Assembly (NCBI GenBank): GCA_932294295.1
Contig: OW028585.1
Coordinates: 24,116,313-24,180,312 of the forward strand
Source: Alitta virens
Taxonomy: Eukaryota; Annelida; Polychaeta; Phyllodocida; Nereididae
DNA: 64,000 bases
Direction: 5' to 3'
Position 1 is the first letter of the stretch. Each line of letters starts with the position of its first letter. The translations under genes were made by a program, and so were the position numbers. Positions 38,034 to 48,462 of the stretch are shown here, piece after piece. The notes below the pieces were generated by a model. It did not search any database. It was not told where the DNA came from and worked only from the letters and a program-made list of their open reading frames with translations.

Positions 38034-40958
38034 TTAAGAATGCAAGAGATTGTCGTAGAATGCATGAAAATCCCTCGGCATGAACTGCTTCAATTCCTGG
38101 AGATGTGCAAATTTTCCAGCTGTAATTGTCCTTCTTTGCTGGTAAAGTGGAGATGGATTGTGCAGCGTTTCATTTTGCTGACTTCTCCTCTGCCTTCCCG
38201 TTTGGTTGGGCAATTCTGCCCAGTCATCGCTGAAACATATTTTGTAATAGATCAGTTTGTCGTACTTGATTGACCTCAGATCTGTGACTAATGGATCACC
38301 CTTTTGGGTCCCGGGCCGTAATGACTGCAGGTGATTGTATTTTGAGAAGTCCTTAAAAAAGGAGTGATCAACATATTTTAATTCATATGGCTTGGAAGCC
38401 CTGGCTGTTTCAATCGCTTGCACATAGTCTCCTGGACAATATATTTTCACCCCCGTTGGCTTCAGCTTTGATTCGATGGTGGCATGGACGCTGTCCACCT
38501 CACTTTGGGTATGGCCTTTCTCTAGAATCTTTTGAAAGACGGGTTTCCCAGAACGTTTGGAAAAAGCAAAAAGAGAATTAGCAAGCGTTACATTTCGGTT
38601 TTGGTAGCCGCAACCATCAGAATAAATGGTAAAGGAATCATACCTTTCTGCCCGACACTCAAGATAATCAATCAAACAAGTACTAAATTCGTTTGCAGTT
38701 ACGCCTCCTTCTCCCTCATGCCACACGTAGCAGGTGGCATCTTTGCTTGCTATATCATATATTGTGTAGTTGTGTACACAGAGCTTCTTTTTATAGTACA
38801 GACTGGAAGCTTGAAGGGACGGGCATAAGAGGACAGCTTGCATATCAACAACTATCACCAGGATTTTCTCCCCAACATAGCCTGCTTCTAGACAAGCAAT
38901 AGCTTTGACTTTGTCTTGATCCTTTTCCACCCTGGCCAGATCCTTTCTTGCAATGTGAGCTTCCCATACATCCTGCTCAATGCTGCCAACTTCATGCTGG
39001 ATGCACAAGTCACATTGATCCTTCTTTGGTTTATACAACGACAAGTTCATTTTGTCAAATTCTTGACTTAGAATTTGCCTTGATAATGGTGCTCTGTTGT
39101 TTTCCTTACATTTTTCTTGGTAGAGACTGTGCAGATGAGCCATTGATGGAATAATTGGCTCCAGGTAAGACTTTGTGGTATTTGCGCGACAATAGTGGGA
39201 GGACATTTTCTCAAGTTTTTGCAAAAATTCCTTCACCAAGAACTCTTTATCAGCATCAGCACGGTGATAGTGTGGTGACTGTGGCAGGGGCTTTTCCACA
39301 ATAGGCTGCTTCGCCCAGTTTTGGATGGACCACTTTCCCAATGCCATTGTAGCCAAAAACATTTTTTGACACACGGGTTTCCTTGAACCACTCTTCTTTA
39401 AATAATATTTCAGTGTTGTACTTCGCCTGGAGCGTTCCCCTGAAGTTCTCTTTCGCGCAACTGGTACAGCATCAACAGTGGTGTTGATGAGCACCTTTCG
39501 CTTCTTCCATGTCATTTCTTTCCAAATCATATCAAATATAGCTTTCCTGTCATCCTCTGTGAAGTCACGACACTGCCTAGATTCAGTTCTCTTGCACCCA
39601 CATCTTTCTTTTAAGACTCGTCCAGCTTTTCCATCATGAGGCAAGCCTTTTTCTCTCTGTGTTTTTTTCACATTCTGTTTCCATTTCCTTGGATTTGCTT
39701 TCTTTGACTTTTTGGTTGCTGGCTCAGTTCCACCGAAACCTTCAGGGTTAGGATCAATGTTTTCATCATTTTCTTCAATATTCTGTTCATATCCTTCAAG
39801 ATCAGGATTCTCAGTTTGCACTACATCAACATTGTCTCCATCAAGATCACTGTCAGCATCACGTTCCATTTCATCAGCACTGTCAGGGTACCAATTTGGG
39901 TCATTTAGCACTTCTTCAACTGTTACAGCTTCATCAGTTTCACTTAGGTCATCAAAGGAAGGGAGAATGCTGGAGTCGTCCAATGTACCTAAAGGAATAC
40001 AAGAACATTGAATCTGCCCTAGAACATGTTTTCCAATGGTGAAATTGTAATTGGTACCAAATAGTTTAGTCCTTATTGGTGTAAACAATCAAAATTAGAA
40101 TTTACATTACAGTATTATGAACACTGTAAACATTGGTCTGTCCATGTACAGAGATATCTGTTATTACACCTTTATTTCCTGTTCAGAAACAGAACATGTC
40201 TGTAAACAAATTTTCACAGAGACTATTAAATTTTGTTAATTTACAGCCACACTGTACATGTACATGTTTTCTCAGTTCCACTAATGAAACAATCAAACGC
40301 AAACATAGGTTTTAATCTATATGCAGTTATCCCTTATAATGAAACAGAAATGTTTCTGTAATTCTACATTGAACTCTGGAAAAAGTGCTGCCAGAGATCT
40401 CTGTAACTGGATAGACAGATTATTAACAGTGAAGAACATACCATGATCCTGCTCTTGCATATCAAGATCTATAGTGGGTGAGGCGTTGTCTCGCACATCT
40501 ACCACAATTTCTTCCTGAACATCCAGATCCACATCTATAACATGTACCACATCATTTGGGACATTGGCTACAATTTCAACCGGCACAAGGAACATTTCAC
40601 CAGAGGCTGCATCCCATACGGACATATAGTTTTCTTTATTGTCTTGACCAGTCATGTCAACACTTTGATTTTGTTCCATGGGCTTTGGAATTGGCTCAGG
40701 AATTGGCTCGGGAATTGTATATGTTTCATCCGTGTCCATTGCAGCAGTGTCCGTTGCCACCATGGATGAAACATCTTCAATTGCTGCTGTCATAGGTTGT
40801 TCTTGCTGACTAGCATCTGCTTTCATTGTAGAAGCATGAACTTTGTTAACTGATAGAGTACCAACTTCCATTCCTTCTGGAGCTCCAGACTTTTTTTGTT
40901 TGGATAGGCTCATTTGCAAAATTCTCTGAGCTCTACTCAGGCACCTGGGCCTTTCCAT
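38034..40958 (-). CDS. DUF7869-type RNase H-fold transposase-like protein, two exons (40,958-40,442 and 39,988-38,034)
   Basis: Exon 1 starts at the ATG at 40,958 (AAAATGG context, just after a TTTTGTAG acceptor at about 40,966 that suggests a 5' UTR intron). It ends at 40,442 before GTATGT. Exon 2 starts at 39,988 after TTCCTTTAG and stops with TAA at 38,034-38,036. Joining keeps the frame and gives about 823 residues. The N-terminal half is acidic and low-complexity, then has a basic stretch (KKSKKANPRKWK). The second half has CDLCIQH (residues about 498-504), VVDMQAVLLCP (Asp about 554), YSDGCGYQNRN (Asp about 630) and GHTQSEVDSVHATIE (about 664-678). This order matches the DUF7869 proteins common in invertebrate genomes, with likely RNase H-type acidic residues. 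No frameshift is visible, so it may still be functional. Strand transfer activity is inferred, not shown. Confidence 0.75.
39989..40441 (-). other. 453-bp intron inside the transposase gene
   Basis: The donor is ATG|GTATGT at 40,441 and the acceptor is TTCCTTTAG|GTACATTGG ending at 39,989. Both flanking reading frames are open across the join (phase 1). The first 33 codons of the long downstream ORF and the last 41 or so codons of the upstream ORF are intron sequence rather than protein. Confidence 0.7.
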
Positions 40959-41823
40959 TTTGGCTCTACAAAATGAATACAAAAAGCTGTGAATTCATTG
41001 TAATTGGATTCACATAATATTAAAATGTTTTTTGTTTTGCACAGAAGACATTTTTGTGTGCAAAGAAAAGGAGATAGTGATACTATTTTTATTATAAATT
41101 GTCATGAACTGCTGTTGATTTATTAATCAGGGTTGCGACTGACGTGAGACTTGAAAATTTGCTATATCTTCCCAGACAAAATGCAAGTTTTCCCCAAAAA
41201 TCTAACATAGTGATAGTGATATGTGTTGCTTTAAAGGGTTAAGAAGGTCCCCAAAAATCTAACATTAACAAAGTTTCGTGGCATTTTGAATTTAAGTCAT
41301 TACGAAAGATTCGGAAAAACCCTGTCATTGCTACCATCGATGTAAATTTTTTGTCAGATTTTGTGAATGAATAAGATTTCTGATGTTTAATTGCAGATTA
41401 CCATAGCCATCAGTTAACATTTTATGAGGTTCTATTATATTGCTCTATTGTGCCTCAGTTTCATACTGGTGACATCACGAATAACAAGCACGAATAAGAA
41501 TTTAGCATCACTCACAGACCAACTAGCAATAAACCCTTTACCAGATAAATTTTAGCTAGTATTAACATGGAAATAAAATTAATGTTACCTCAGAATGCAC
41601 TGGGTGATATTAGAGGAAATTCTAACAAGGCTAACAAAGACAATGACATTGTATTTTCAGTGCATTATGAGAAAAAAAACCCTTTGTAGTGCAATTTACC
41701 ACTGTCAGTGTTTTCAAAAGTGATGACTGACATATTTCTTTAAAGCTTACCTGGTAGAAGAGGCGCCTTTTTGCACAAAATGATGCAGAAATGCTGTCTG
41801 CTCTTGACTAGCAGACGTTCTCT

Positions 41824-41939
41824 GTGGAGATAGGAGGTTTCATCATGCTAAATTCTCCAACCAATGACCAGCTAAGGTACTATAGGAGGTTTCATCAGGA
41901 CAATTCAGGAGGGCCCTGGACATAGAAGGTTTTAATACT
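41824..41939. repeat. Subterminal repeats of the 4.7-kb transposon (right side)
   Basis: Three copies of a GATAGGAGGTTTCATCA-like motif occur at about 41,824, 41,881 and 41,918, in the same orientation as the right terminal repeat at 42,041-42,080. Two further degenerate copies sit near the left end (37,506 and 37,555). They probably act as transposase recognition sites. Confidence 0.55.
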
Positions 41940-42129
41940 GGCTGTTTTGCTGAGTCATATTGGGCACTTGGTTATGAAATTTATTCAGCAGATGGCCCTC
42001 AACATAAAGTAACATTTGTGAAAAAAAGTGAAATCACCCAAAAATGGAGATAGGAGGTCTCATCAGGACAATGACGATATTCTGATAATTTGATCATCAT
42101 ACATGACCTACCTCAATTCCAAATATTTT

Positions 42130-42440
42130 CATAATTGGTCGATTTTTCTCTGCAAATGTCTTAAGTCTGAGATTAATGCACTGTTTCATCTGGGGTTAAT
42201 GATCTCTCATGAATCTAAGAATAGCTTAAGCTGTGTTTAAAGTTGTTGTATATGGTCATGCTTGACTGACCACAATATCTAACAAATCAAGCAAAATTTA
42301 AAAGGGAGCTGCTCAAAGCATAAATACAATGAAACCTCACTTTTATGATCTTCATTGATAAGACTGCCACACAATTAAGGCCTCCTCACTGTTACGGCTA
42401 CCTCACCATCAAAACCATATCACTATTATAGACATCTCAC
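42130..42440. repeat. Dispersed repeat copy 2 (long form), adjacent to the transposon right end
   Basis: It shares CATAATTGGTCGATTTTTCT and the following ~100 bp with copy 1 at 35,853, and its last ~40 bp with the end of copy 1. Its position 50 bp outside the transposon end, with copy 1 about 1.4 kb outside the other end, suggests that the transposon landed among members of this family. Confidence 0.75.
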
Positions 42441-42725
42441 TTATAGAACCCCTCACTAGAAGGATCACTAAGTATTTAGACAACATCATTGTTAAGAACA
42501 CCTCACCTCATTAATAAGACGACATCACTACCAAGACCACCTCACTGTAAAGACCACTACATTATTAAGACCACCTCACTAATAAGACTGCCTCATCATT
42601 ATGACTGCCTCACAATAAAGACCACCTTATTGTTAAAACTACCTCACTATCAAGATCATCTCACTATTAAGACCACTTTTAGAAGACCACCTCACTATAA
42701 AGATCCTATCAATGTCTAGCCACTA
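42310..42725. repeat. Degenerate 17-18 bp minisatellite
   Basis: It consists of variants of AAGACCACCTCACTATT in tandem, for example TAAGACCACCTCACTAA and TAAGACTGCCTCATCAT. Roughly 20 units are recognisable, with drift in length and sequence. It overlaps the end of the dispersed repeat. The 76-codon ORF here is a by-product of the repeat. Confidence 0.7.
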
Positions 42726-42942
42726 AATATTGGAACCAAAAGTTAACCATTGTATCAAATCATTATTAATGCCACTCAACTTTGCATAAAACTAAAAGTA
42801 ATATAATTTTTAAAACTGAGATATAAATGTGCAGTGGAGCGCTGTTGCTTTAGATGTGCCTACTAACTGCCCCTTAAGTGAATTGTTTCTTACAATCATT
42901 TCTATTAGGCAACACAACTAAAAACAAAACAACTCTTGACAT

Positions 42943-43043
42943 TAGTTAGTTGTTGCCCTTGTTGTCGTGTATATGCAATTTAATCTTGGGCTTCGCCTTG
43001 GATATAAATTGCATATACACTCAATGGGGGCAATAACTCTTAC
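42943..43043. mobile_element. Small hairpin element (MITE-like)
   Basis: The arms GTGTATATGCAATTTA (42,967-42,982) and TAAATTGCATATACAC (43,005-43,020) are exact complements around a 22-base loop. Pairing continues imperfectly outward (GTTGTTGCCC versus GGGGGCAATAAC). There is no coding capacity. Confidence 0.6.
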
Positions 43044-43266
43044 TTACTGATGCCAAAAACTTAAATATCAATATGTAATTCTCTTTCATTGTCAATGTAA
43101 TATCATTGTGTAGTTCTAAATAATCTACGTTTGATCTCTACCATGAGTTATGCGGAGCAGTGCAGATGAAATATGTCATACAGGTTAAAAGAAAGACATC
43201 ATATTTGTCGTTTACAATGCAAAAGGGGCACAGTAAGCCAAATTGTTGGATATTATAATTTAGTTA

Positions 43267-43349
43267 TCACATGTTTATTTTGAGAATACAGGAATTTATT
43301 CCATGAACTTAGTGTAATAAATTCCTGTATTCTCAAAATGAACTTGTGA
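43267..43349. repeat. Long hairpin with 34-bp arms
   Basis: ATTTTGAGAATACAGGAATT plus TATT at 43,277-43,300 pairs perfectly with 43,316-43,339. Pairing extends outward for ten more bases with two mismatches. The loop is 15 bases. It lies just upstream of the truncated 5' end of the gypsy element. Confidence 0.75.
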
Positions 43350-43537
43350 TGACGATTTTGGCTCTGTCCATTGCAAACATCTGAAAAAAATAAAGGTGAA
43401 ACACATTCGACACTCCCATGATAATTTTTGAGGTGTGTTGTAAAACAGCGATGTTTTCTCGGCTCAAGAGTGTCACAGAAATATAATTTCAAGGAAATTT
43501 AATAAGAAAGGTACCCCGAGACAGGGAGAGCCGTACA

Positions 43538-44417
43538 TTGGCTCCCCAGTCAACAGGGGTCGACACATCTGGCCCCCCAGTCGCCAGCATGGCTTCTGGG
43601 GATGCCACCCCAGTTAGACCACGTGCTAGCTCCATGTCAGGAGTGAGGCAACCTGGGGAGGGATCTAGACCTAGAGCAAGTAGTGGAAAGAGGTCCAGGG
43701 ATATGGTGCAGAGAGAGTCGGATTTGAATAACTCCCACCTCCTCTCCTGAATATAGGACCTGGGTGGGGACTGAGCCAACTGGGGCCGGTGGGGCCGGTG
43801 GGGCCGCCGGAGCAGTAATGGCGGACCACGTGGCCCCTGGCAGTCGTGCCTATCGTCCCAGGCACAGACGTCGTAAGGAAGCCCTACCCCCTTTGTATGA
43901 TGACCAGGGAGTAGCCTTTTCTGATTATTTGATGGAGTTTAGGAGGGTAGCCAACTTTAATGGGTGGACAGAAGATGAGCATTGTTTCCACGTGTGGACT
44001 AGTATTTCCGGTCATGCTAGGCTCAAGATTGTCTCCTTGCCCTATGAGAAATCATGGGATAGGATGACGGAGCAATTAAATGGTCTGTTTTGTTCCTCTC
44101 GTGCCCTGGATGCCTATTGTAGTAAATGGTTTAATGCAAAGAGGGGCCCCGAAATGGATCTGGAGTCATATGGCTTGTTCTTAATGGATCTTTCCAGGAA
44201 AGCGAACCCTGCATCCTCGACTGAGGCGCAGGAAAGGTTTGCCAAGGAAAGGTTCATGGAAACAGCCGGTTCTCGATCTGGCCAGGGCAATCAGGGTAAT
44301 AGTGGCCCAAGGGAAAGGAAAGATTGGGAAAAGGGGTCAGGGGCCCGAAAAGGTGCCCCAAAAGGTGCAGGGAATGGTTCACAGTCAGAAAAGGGAGCCG
44401 GTTCGCCAAAAGAGTAA
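43538..44417 (+). pseudogene. gag of element 1 (frameshifted)
   Basis: An upstream frame (43,538-43,750) is Pro/Ser/Arg-rich. It stops and is followed in another frame by 43,764-44,417, with YLMEFRRVANFNGWTEDE and HVWTSISGHARLKI, a pattern typical of gypsy Gag capsid regions. The end is Gly/Lys-rich (about residues 165-217), as in nucleic-acid-binding tails, but I see no CCHC knuckle. Calling both frames one gene is an inference. Confidence 0.65.
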
Positions 44418-44514
44418 AGGTGGAGGAAGATCTAGTCCCAGGTCCTCTACCCTCGAAATTAATGGCTACCTAGGATAGTGAAGAGGGGGTCTTTAATGGA
44501 CAAGATTTGCATCA

Positions 44515-45165
44515 ATGTGCTGCTGCACAGGAAGCCGTCACAGCCTGGTATATGTTAGTCTGGATCGGTTCCAAATGCTGGTGGACACAGGTGCCCAAGT
44601 TTCAATGTTGAGCAAGAAAGTGTATGATGAAATAGCTGGGGTTTATAGGTCTCCCCTTTTGCAAATGGATAGGAAGGTAGAAGCAGCGAATGGTGGTTTT
44701 ATTAAGGTGTATGGAAGACTGGAGACAGAGATCTGTGTGGACAGAGCTCTGTATCCGTGTGAGTTACTGACTGGGTTGCTGGGGATGGACTTTTTGAAGA
44801 AACAAAAAGCCACCTTGATGTGTTCCTCTGGAGTATTGCGTTTGGGTGGGTCTGATGTTCTGTGTAGAGAAGTTCCAGAAGGTCTTGGAGGTCGAGCAGT
44901 GGTCAGTGAACCTATTTGTCTGCTAGCAAGGCATGTGTCATTGGTTGCAGTCAATCTGGTGACATGGGGCAAATGTCAAGGTCATGACCTCTTTTTCGAA
45001 GCCATTACCCAGATTAGTCAGAATTTGCATGTTATGGTACCTCGGGGCATAGTGGACGTGGATTGTCCTGATGCCAAGGTCTGGATAGCAAACCCAACTG
45101 AGAAAGATATTTGTCTGTCACAGGGTCAATTACTAGGGAAGCTGACTAGTGTCCTGTTCAACTAG
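44515..45165 (+). CDS. Retropepsin-type protease domain of element 1
   Basis: The frame contains MLVDTGAQVSML, the active-site DTG signature of retroviral-type aspartic proteases. This is followed by a 120-residue stretch including LLGMDFLKKQKATL, which resembles the hydrophobic-GMD flap/terminal region. The protein continues for about 100 residues into a linker. The start methionine is arbitrary, because the domain would be released from a polyprotein. Confidence 0.75.
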   Translation: MCCCTGSRHSLVYVSLDRFQMLVDTGAQVSMLSKKVYDEIAGVYRSPLLQMDRKVEAANGGFIKVYGRLETEICVDRALYPCELLTGLLGMDFLKKQKATLMCSSGVLRLGGSDVLCREVPEGLGGRAVVSEPICLLARHVSLVAVNLVTWGKCQGHDLFFEAITQISQNLHVMVPRGIVDVDCPDAKVWIANPTEKDICLSQGQLLGKLTSVLFN

Positions 45166-45299
45166 GATTCTCTGGAAGAGGACAAGCTGGTATCAGCAGT
45201 GACTTCTAAGGAGGGCCCTAGACACAAGGACCTTCCAGATCACCTGAAACAGAAGCCTATCTAGTGAACAAAGGAAAAAATTGAAAATGGTTCTGTTAG

Positions 45300-46283
45300 A
45301 GTATTAGCATTGCTTTGAGGGAGGCCAATTTGGCCTTGGACGAACAGAATTAGCAAAGCATGAAATTGATACTGGTGACCATAGGCCCTTTAAGCTACCG
45401 GCCCGTCGATTGGGCTGGGCCCAAAAGCAAGCCCTGGGAGAGGATAGATCATATGTTAGGTCTCGGAGTGATTGAGCCTAGTAGTAGTCCTTGGTCCAAT
45501 CCTCCTGTCCTTGTTCGTAAGAAAGATGGTAGTTTCCGGTTCTGTGTAGATTACCGGCGTCTTAACGCTTGCACCAAGAAGGATGCTTATCCATTGCCTC
45601 GAATTGAGGACTGCCTGGATGCCCTTGCTGGTGTTAAGTGGTTTTTTACTCTTGACCTGTCCTCGGGGTATTGGCAGATAGCTATGGAGAGTGAGGACAA
45701 GGTAAAAGACAGCTTTTACAGCTCCAAGAGGGCATTATCACTTCACAGTGATGCCCTTCGGAGTGACCAATGGCCCTGCTATGTTAGAAAGGTTGATGGA
45801 GTTAGTGTTGGGTGGGCTAGATCGACCACTTGTTTGTGTTATGTGGATGATATTGTGGTCCAGGGTTCCACCTTTGACCAATGCCTAGCTAATCTAGTTA
45901 CTGTCCTCAAGCGCATGGACCAGGCTGGTCTGCGTTTGAAGCCCAGTAAGTGTGAACTGTTTAGGAAAGAAGTGCCCTTTCTTGGCCATGTGGTAGGAGA
46001 AACTGGGCTAAGGCCAGACCCATGGAAAATTGAGGTTGTCAAGAATTGGCCAGAACCCCAAACCCTCCATAAGATTCAAAGTTTTGTGGGATTTGCATCC
46101 TACTATAGAAATTATGTAACAAACTTTGCTGCCCTAGCTGCCCCATTGCATGCCCTGATGACTCCCAAGGTCCTCTTCGAGTGGACCTCCGAATGTCAGA
46201 GCTCTTTTAAGGCCCTGATTAAGGCCCTAACCACTGCGCCAGTTTTGGCTCTGCCCCGTGAGGGTTGTCCCTGTTATTCTTGA
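45300..46283 (+). pseudogene. Reverse transcriptase of element 1 (frameshifted)
   Basis: The RT begins in another frame (FGRTELAKHEIDTG at about 45,330). It continues in 45,360-46,283 with FCVDYRRLNACTKKDAYPLP, FTLDLSSGYWQI and the catalytic YVDD near 45,840, then LGHVVGETGLRPDP and FVGFASYYRNYV, the classic gypsy RT thumb/connection. A pair of compensating shifts scrambles the stretch between about 45,690 and 45,840, where PRGHYHF and MPFGVTNGPAM are readable in another frame. A last shift near 46,258 separates it from RNase H. Confidence 0.85.
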
Positions 46284-47088
46284 TACAGATGCTTCTGATC
46301 TAGCGATCGGTGGTGTTTTGTCCCAGGTAATTGAGGGAAAAGAACGTGTTAATGCTTATGCATCTCAAGCTCTGTCGACAAGCCAGAAAAATTACTGTAC
46401 GAATTACAAGGAACTTTTGGCCATTGTCCGAATGGCCAAGATCTTTAGGCCTTATCTGTATGGTCAGGGATCAGTGCTTTTAAGAACTGACCACCGTGCC
46501 CTTGTTTGGTTGCAGAATTTTAAAGATGCGGAGGGCATGCTGGCCCATTGGTTGGTGTCTTTGGCTGAGTATGATTTCAGAATTGAATACAGGATGGGTA
46601 AAAAGCATGGAAACGCTGATGGTTGTTCTAGAATTCCTGTTCGTAGGTGTAAGAGAGATGATTGCCCTGATCCAGGGCATGGTCACCAGGGAGTTGTTGT
46701 GGCTCTTGTACAGTGGAATGCTGACGAGGCCCACCTGTTGATGAAGCCATGGGAGCAGGCGCCATTGTGGCACCAGGGACCGGGGCCAGGGAGAGCTAGA
46801 GTTGTAACCAGCGTAGGCAGTATGGCTGAGGGATCAGCCAAGGCTGAAACCATCTCTGTGAGTCAGCCAGTGGTGGCAGTCTCTGAGACCAGCCCCGTAG
46901 TAAGCAGTGAGGCGTCAACGGAAGTGGTGACTGCCCCACCGGAAGTGGGTGGCCCTGAACAATCTGAGGTCCTGGGTCCGAACTGGTTGAAGGTGTGGAC
47001 AAGGGATGAGATTGTGGCTGCCCAAGCTCAGGATAGTGTGACTGCTTTGGCCGTGCATTGGCTAAAAGGCCCTCCTATAGTGATATAG
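46258..47088 (+). CDS. RNase H domain of element 1 with C-terminal linker
   Basis: LDTDASDLAIGGVLSQ, YASQALSTSQKNYCTNYKEL and LRTDHRALVWL carry the Asp-Glu-Asp pattern of gypsy RNase H, and DGCSRIP closes the domain at about residue 126. The remaining 150 residues are Val/Ser/Glu-rich linker toward integrase. The first in-frame ATG is internal; the true polyprotein continues from RT across a frameshift. Confidence 0.85.
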   Translation: MRVVPVILDTDASDLAIGGVLSQVIEGKERVNAYASQALSTSQKNYCTNYKELLAIVRMAKIFRPYLYGQGSVLLRTDHRALVWLQNFKDAEGMLAHWLVSLAEYDFRIEYRMGKKHGNADGCSRIPVRRCKRDDCPDPGHGHQGVVVALVQWNADEAHLLMKPWEQAPLWHQGPGPGRARVVTSVGSMAEGSAKAETISVSQPVVAVSETSPVVSSEASTEVVTAPPEVGGPEQSEVLGPNWLKVWTRDEIVAAQAQDSVTALAVHWLKGPPIVI

Positions 47089-47913
47089 CGGAAACCCGGA
47101 AGTGTCAGAGATATTTGGGCCCAGTACAATTATTTGCACTTAAAAGATAGAAAATTGTACAGAGAGCATAGATTGCCTACAGGAGAATATTTGGAGCAAT
47201 TGGTGATCCCTTCTAAGTTGAGGCAAGCAATATTTGAGCAATTGCATACTTCACGGTTAGGGGGACATATGGGAATACATAGCACAGTGGCCAAGGTCCG
47301 TAGACGGTTCTTTTGGCCAGGGTTCAAGGAGGATATCGTCCGGTGGGTTGGATGGTGTGAGGCCTGTCAAAAGCGTAGACAGACAGGCAGGAATAGGGTT
47401 CCATTGCAACAGGTTCCTGTTGGGATGCCTATGGAAAGAATGGCAGTGGACATTGTAGGTCCCTTTCTGGTTACAAAGAGGGGGAATAAGGTCATTGTGG
47501 TTATTGCTGATTATTTCACAAAATGGTAAGAGGCTTTTGCCCTACCAAACCAAGAAGCCTAGACTGTGGCTGACTGTTTGGTAACTCAGGTTGTTCCAAG
47601 GTTTGGAGGCCCATATCAGCTTCATAGTGATCAGGGCACCAACTTTGAGTCTAAGTTGCTCCAGGAAATGTGTAAGTTGCTTGGCATTGTTAAGACCCGG
47701 ACAACTGCTTATCACCCCCAGAGCGATGGTTTAGTGAAAAGGTTCAATAGGTCCTTGCAGGACATGCTCTAGTAAATGACTACAGAGATGATTGGGATGA
47801 TATTTTGCCTTATGTCATGTGTGCCTATAGGGCTATGCCCCAGCATTCAACGGGGGTCACCCCCAATAGGTTGATGCTTGGGAGGGAAGCCTCCAGGATC
47901 AGCCATATTGTAC
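47088..47913 (+). pseudogene. Integrase of element 1, 5' part (zinc domain and core), interrupted
   Basis: The zinc domain is seen as LHTSRLGGHMGIHSTVAKV and CEACQKRRQT. The core has MAVDIVGPF (first Asp) and HSDQGTNF (second Asp). The expected Glu position reads SDGLVKRFNRSL, with Lys in place of the usual Glu. A TAA follows ADYFTKW at 47,527-47,529 and a TAG occurs in the NQEAx stretch. Another TAG follows LQDML at about 47,770. The gene is then cut at 47,913 by element 2. Confidence 0.85.
47910..47913. repeat. Target-site duplication GTAC, left copy of element 2
   Basis: CATATTGTAC abuts the LTR start TGTGTTGTAG. The same GTAC follows the right LTR at 58,593-58,596 and leads straight into the rest of the element 1 integrase. 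Confidence 0.85.
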
Positions 47914-48442
47914 TGTGTTGTAGTCTTTTATTCCTTCATTATGGGGTTTGTTTCTCGCTTCTGTGATGAGGTCCGGGTAGACCTGTTGACCGCCGGAAGT
48001 CAGGATGTGTCCCTTGCAGTGTCATGGAATAAGGGAACACCAGAACCAGTTCAAGTCTTTCTTCAGATCACATCATGATACATCAATTACAGACCATGTT
48101 GTACTCTGCTATTAACTCTGAGCTCTTTCCCCTTCTGATTCATGCTGTTTACTTCATCTTATTTATATGAACCAAAATGTAACTATTCTGGGTTATTTGA
48201 GGGGATTCAGCATCGTAGTCAATTAAGTAACTACGACGCTGCACTCAAAAGCTTCCTTTTTTCTCTGTGCCCCTGGTGCCCATTTACTGAACTATACTGC
48301 TTTGCACATGCCTCACAGTGTTTATGCACTGAACTAAACTGTTCTGCACATGCCTAGTGCTTTTTCACTGAACTAAACAATCTTGCACAGTCACAGTGTT
48401 TATGCACTGAACTAAACTTGCTAGTGACCTGGCTATGCCACA
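47914..48442 (-). repeat. LTR of element 2, left copy (3' LTR of the minus-strand element)
   Basis: It matches the right LTR almost completely. I count four substitutions (for example TCCGGGTAGACC versus TCCAGTTGGACC, and CAGCATCG versus CAGCGTCG). There is also one 36-bp absence in a region of short internal repeats (GCACTGAACTAAACT, CTTGCACAGTCACAG). Confidence 0.9.
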
Positions 48443-48462
48443 TGCCCGCCGTTCTTTTTGTG
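48443..48462 (-). other. Likely polypurine tract of element 2
   Basis: Read on the minus strand, the bases just before the 3' LTR are purine-rich (ACAAAAAGAACGGCGGGCA). This is the expected position of the plus-strand primer. It is short and imperfect. Confidence 0.4.

Larger units (their letters stand above)
37336..42080 (-). mobile_element. 4.7-kb DNA transposon with ~40-bp terminal inverted repeats carrying a DUF7869-type transposase
   Basis: The left end reads ATATCGTCAGTGTCCTGATG then AAACCTCCTATCT. The reverse complement of the right end reads ATATCGTCATTGTCCTGATG then AGACCTCCTATCT. The outer ATAT could itself be a 4-bp target duplication. Further copies of the GGAGATAGGAGGTTTCATCA-type motif lie just inside the ends (about 37,506, 37,555, 41,824, 41,881 and 41,918), typical of subterminal transposase-binding repeats. 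The two-exon minus-strand gene at 38,034-40,958 is the only long coding sequence between the ends. I infer that gene and ends form one autonomous element. Confidence 0.65.

Noticed and set aside
38034..40088. Single-exon 684-codon reading of the transposase
   Set aside because: Its first 33 codons cross a good splice acceptor. The upstream ORF has a matching donor in phase, so the two-exon model is preferred.
42489..42719. 76-codon ORF rich in PPH/TTS repeats
   Set aside because: It is a translation of the 17-18 bp minisatellite with no start context or independent support.
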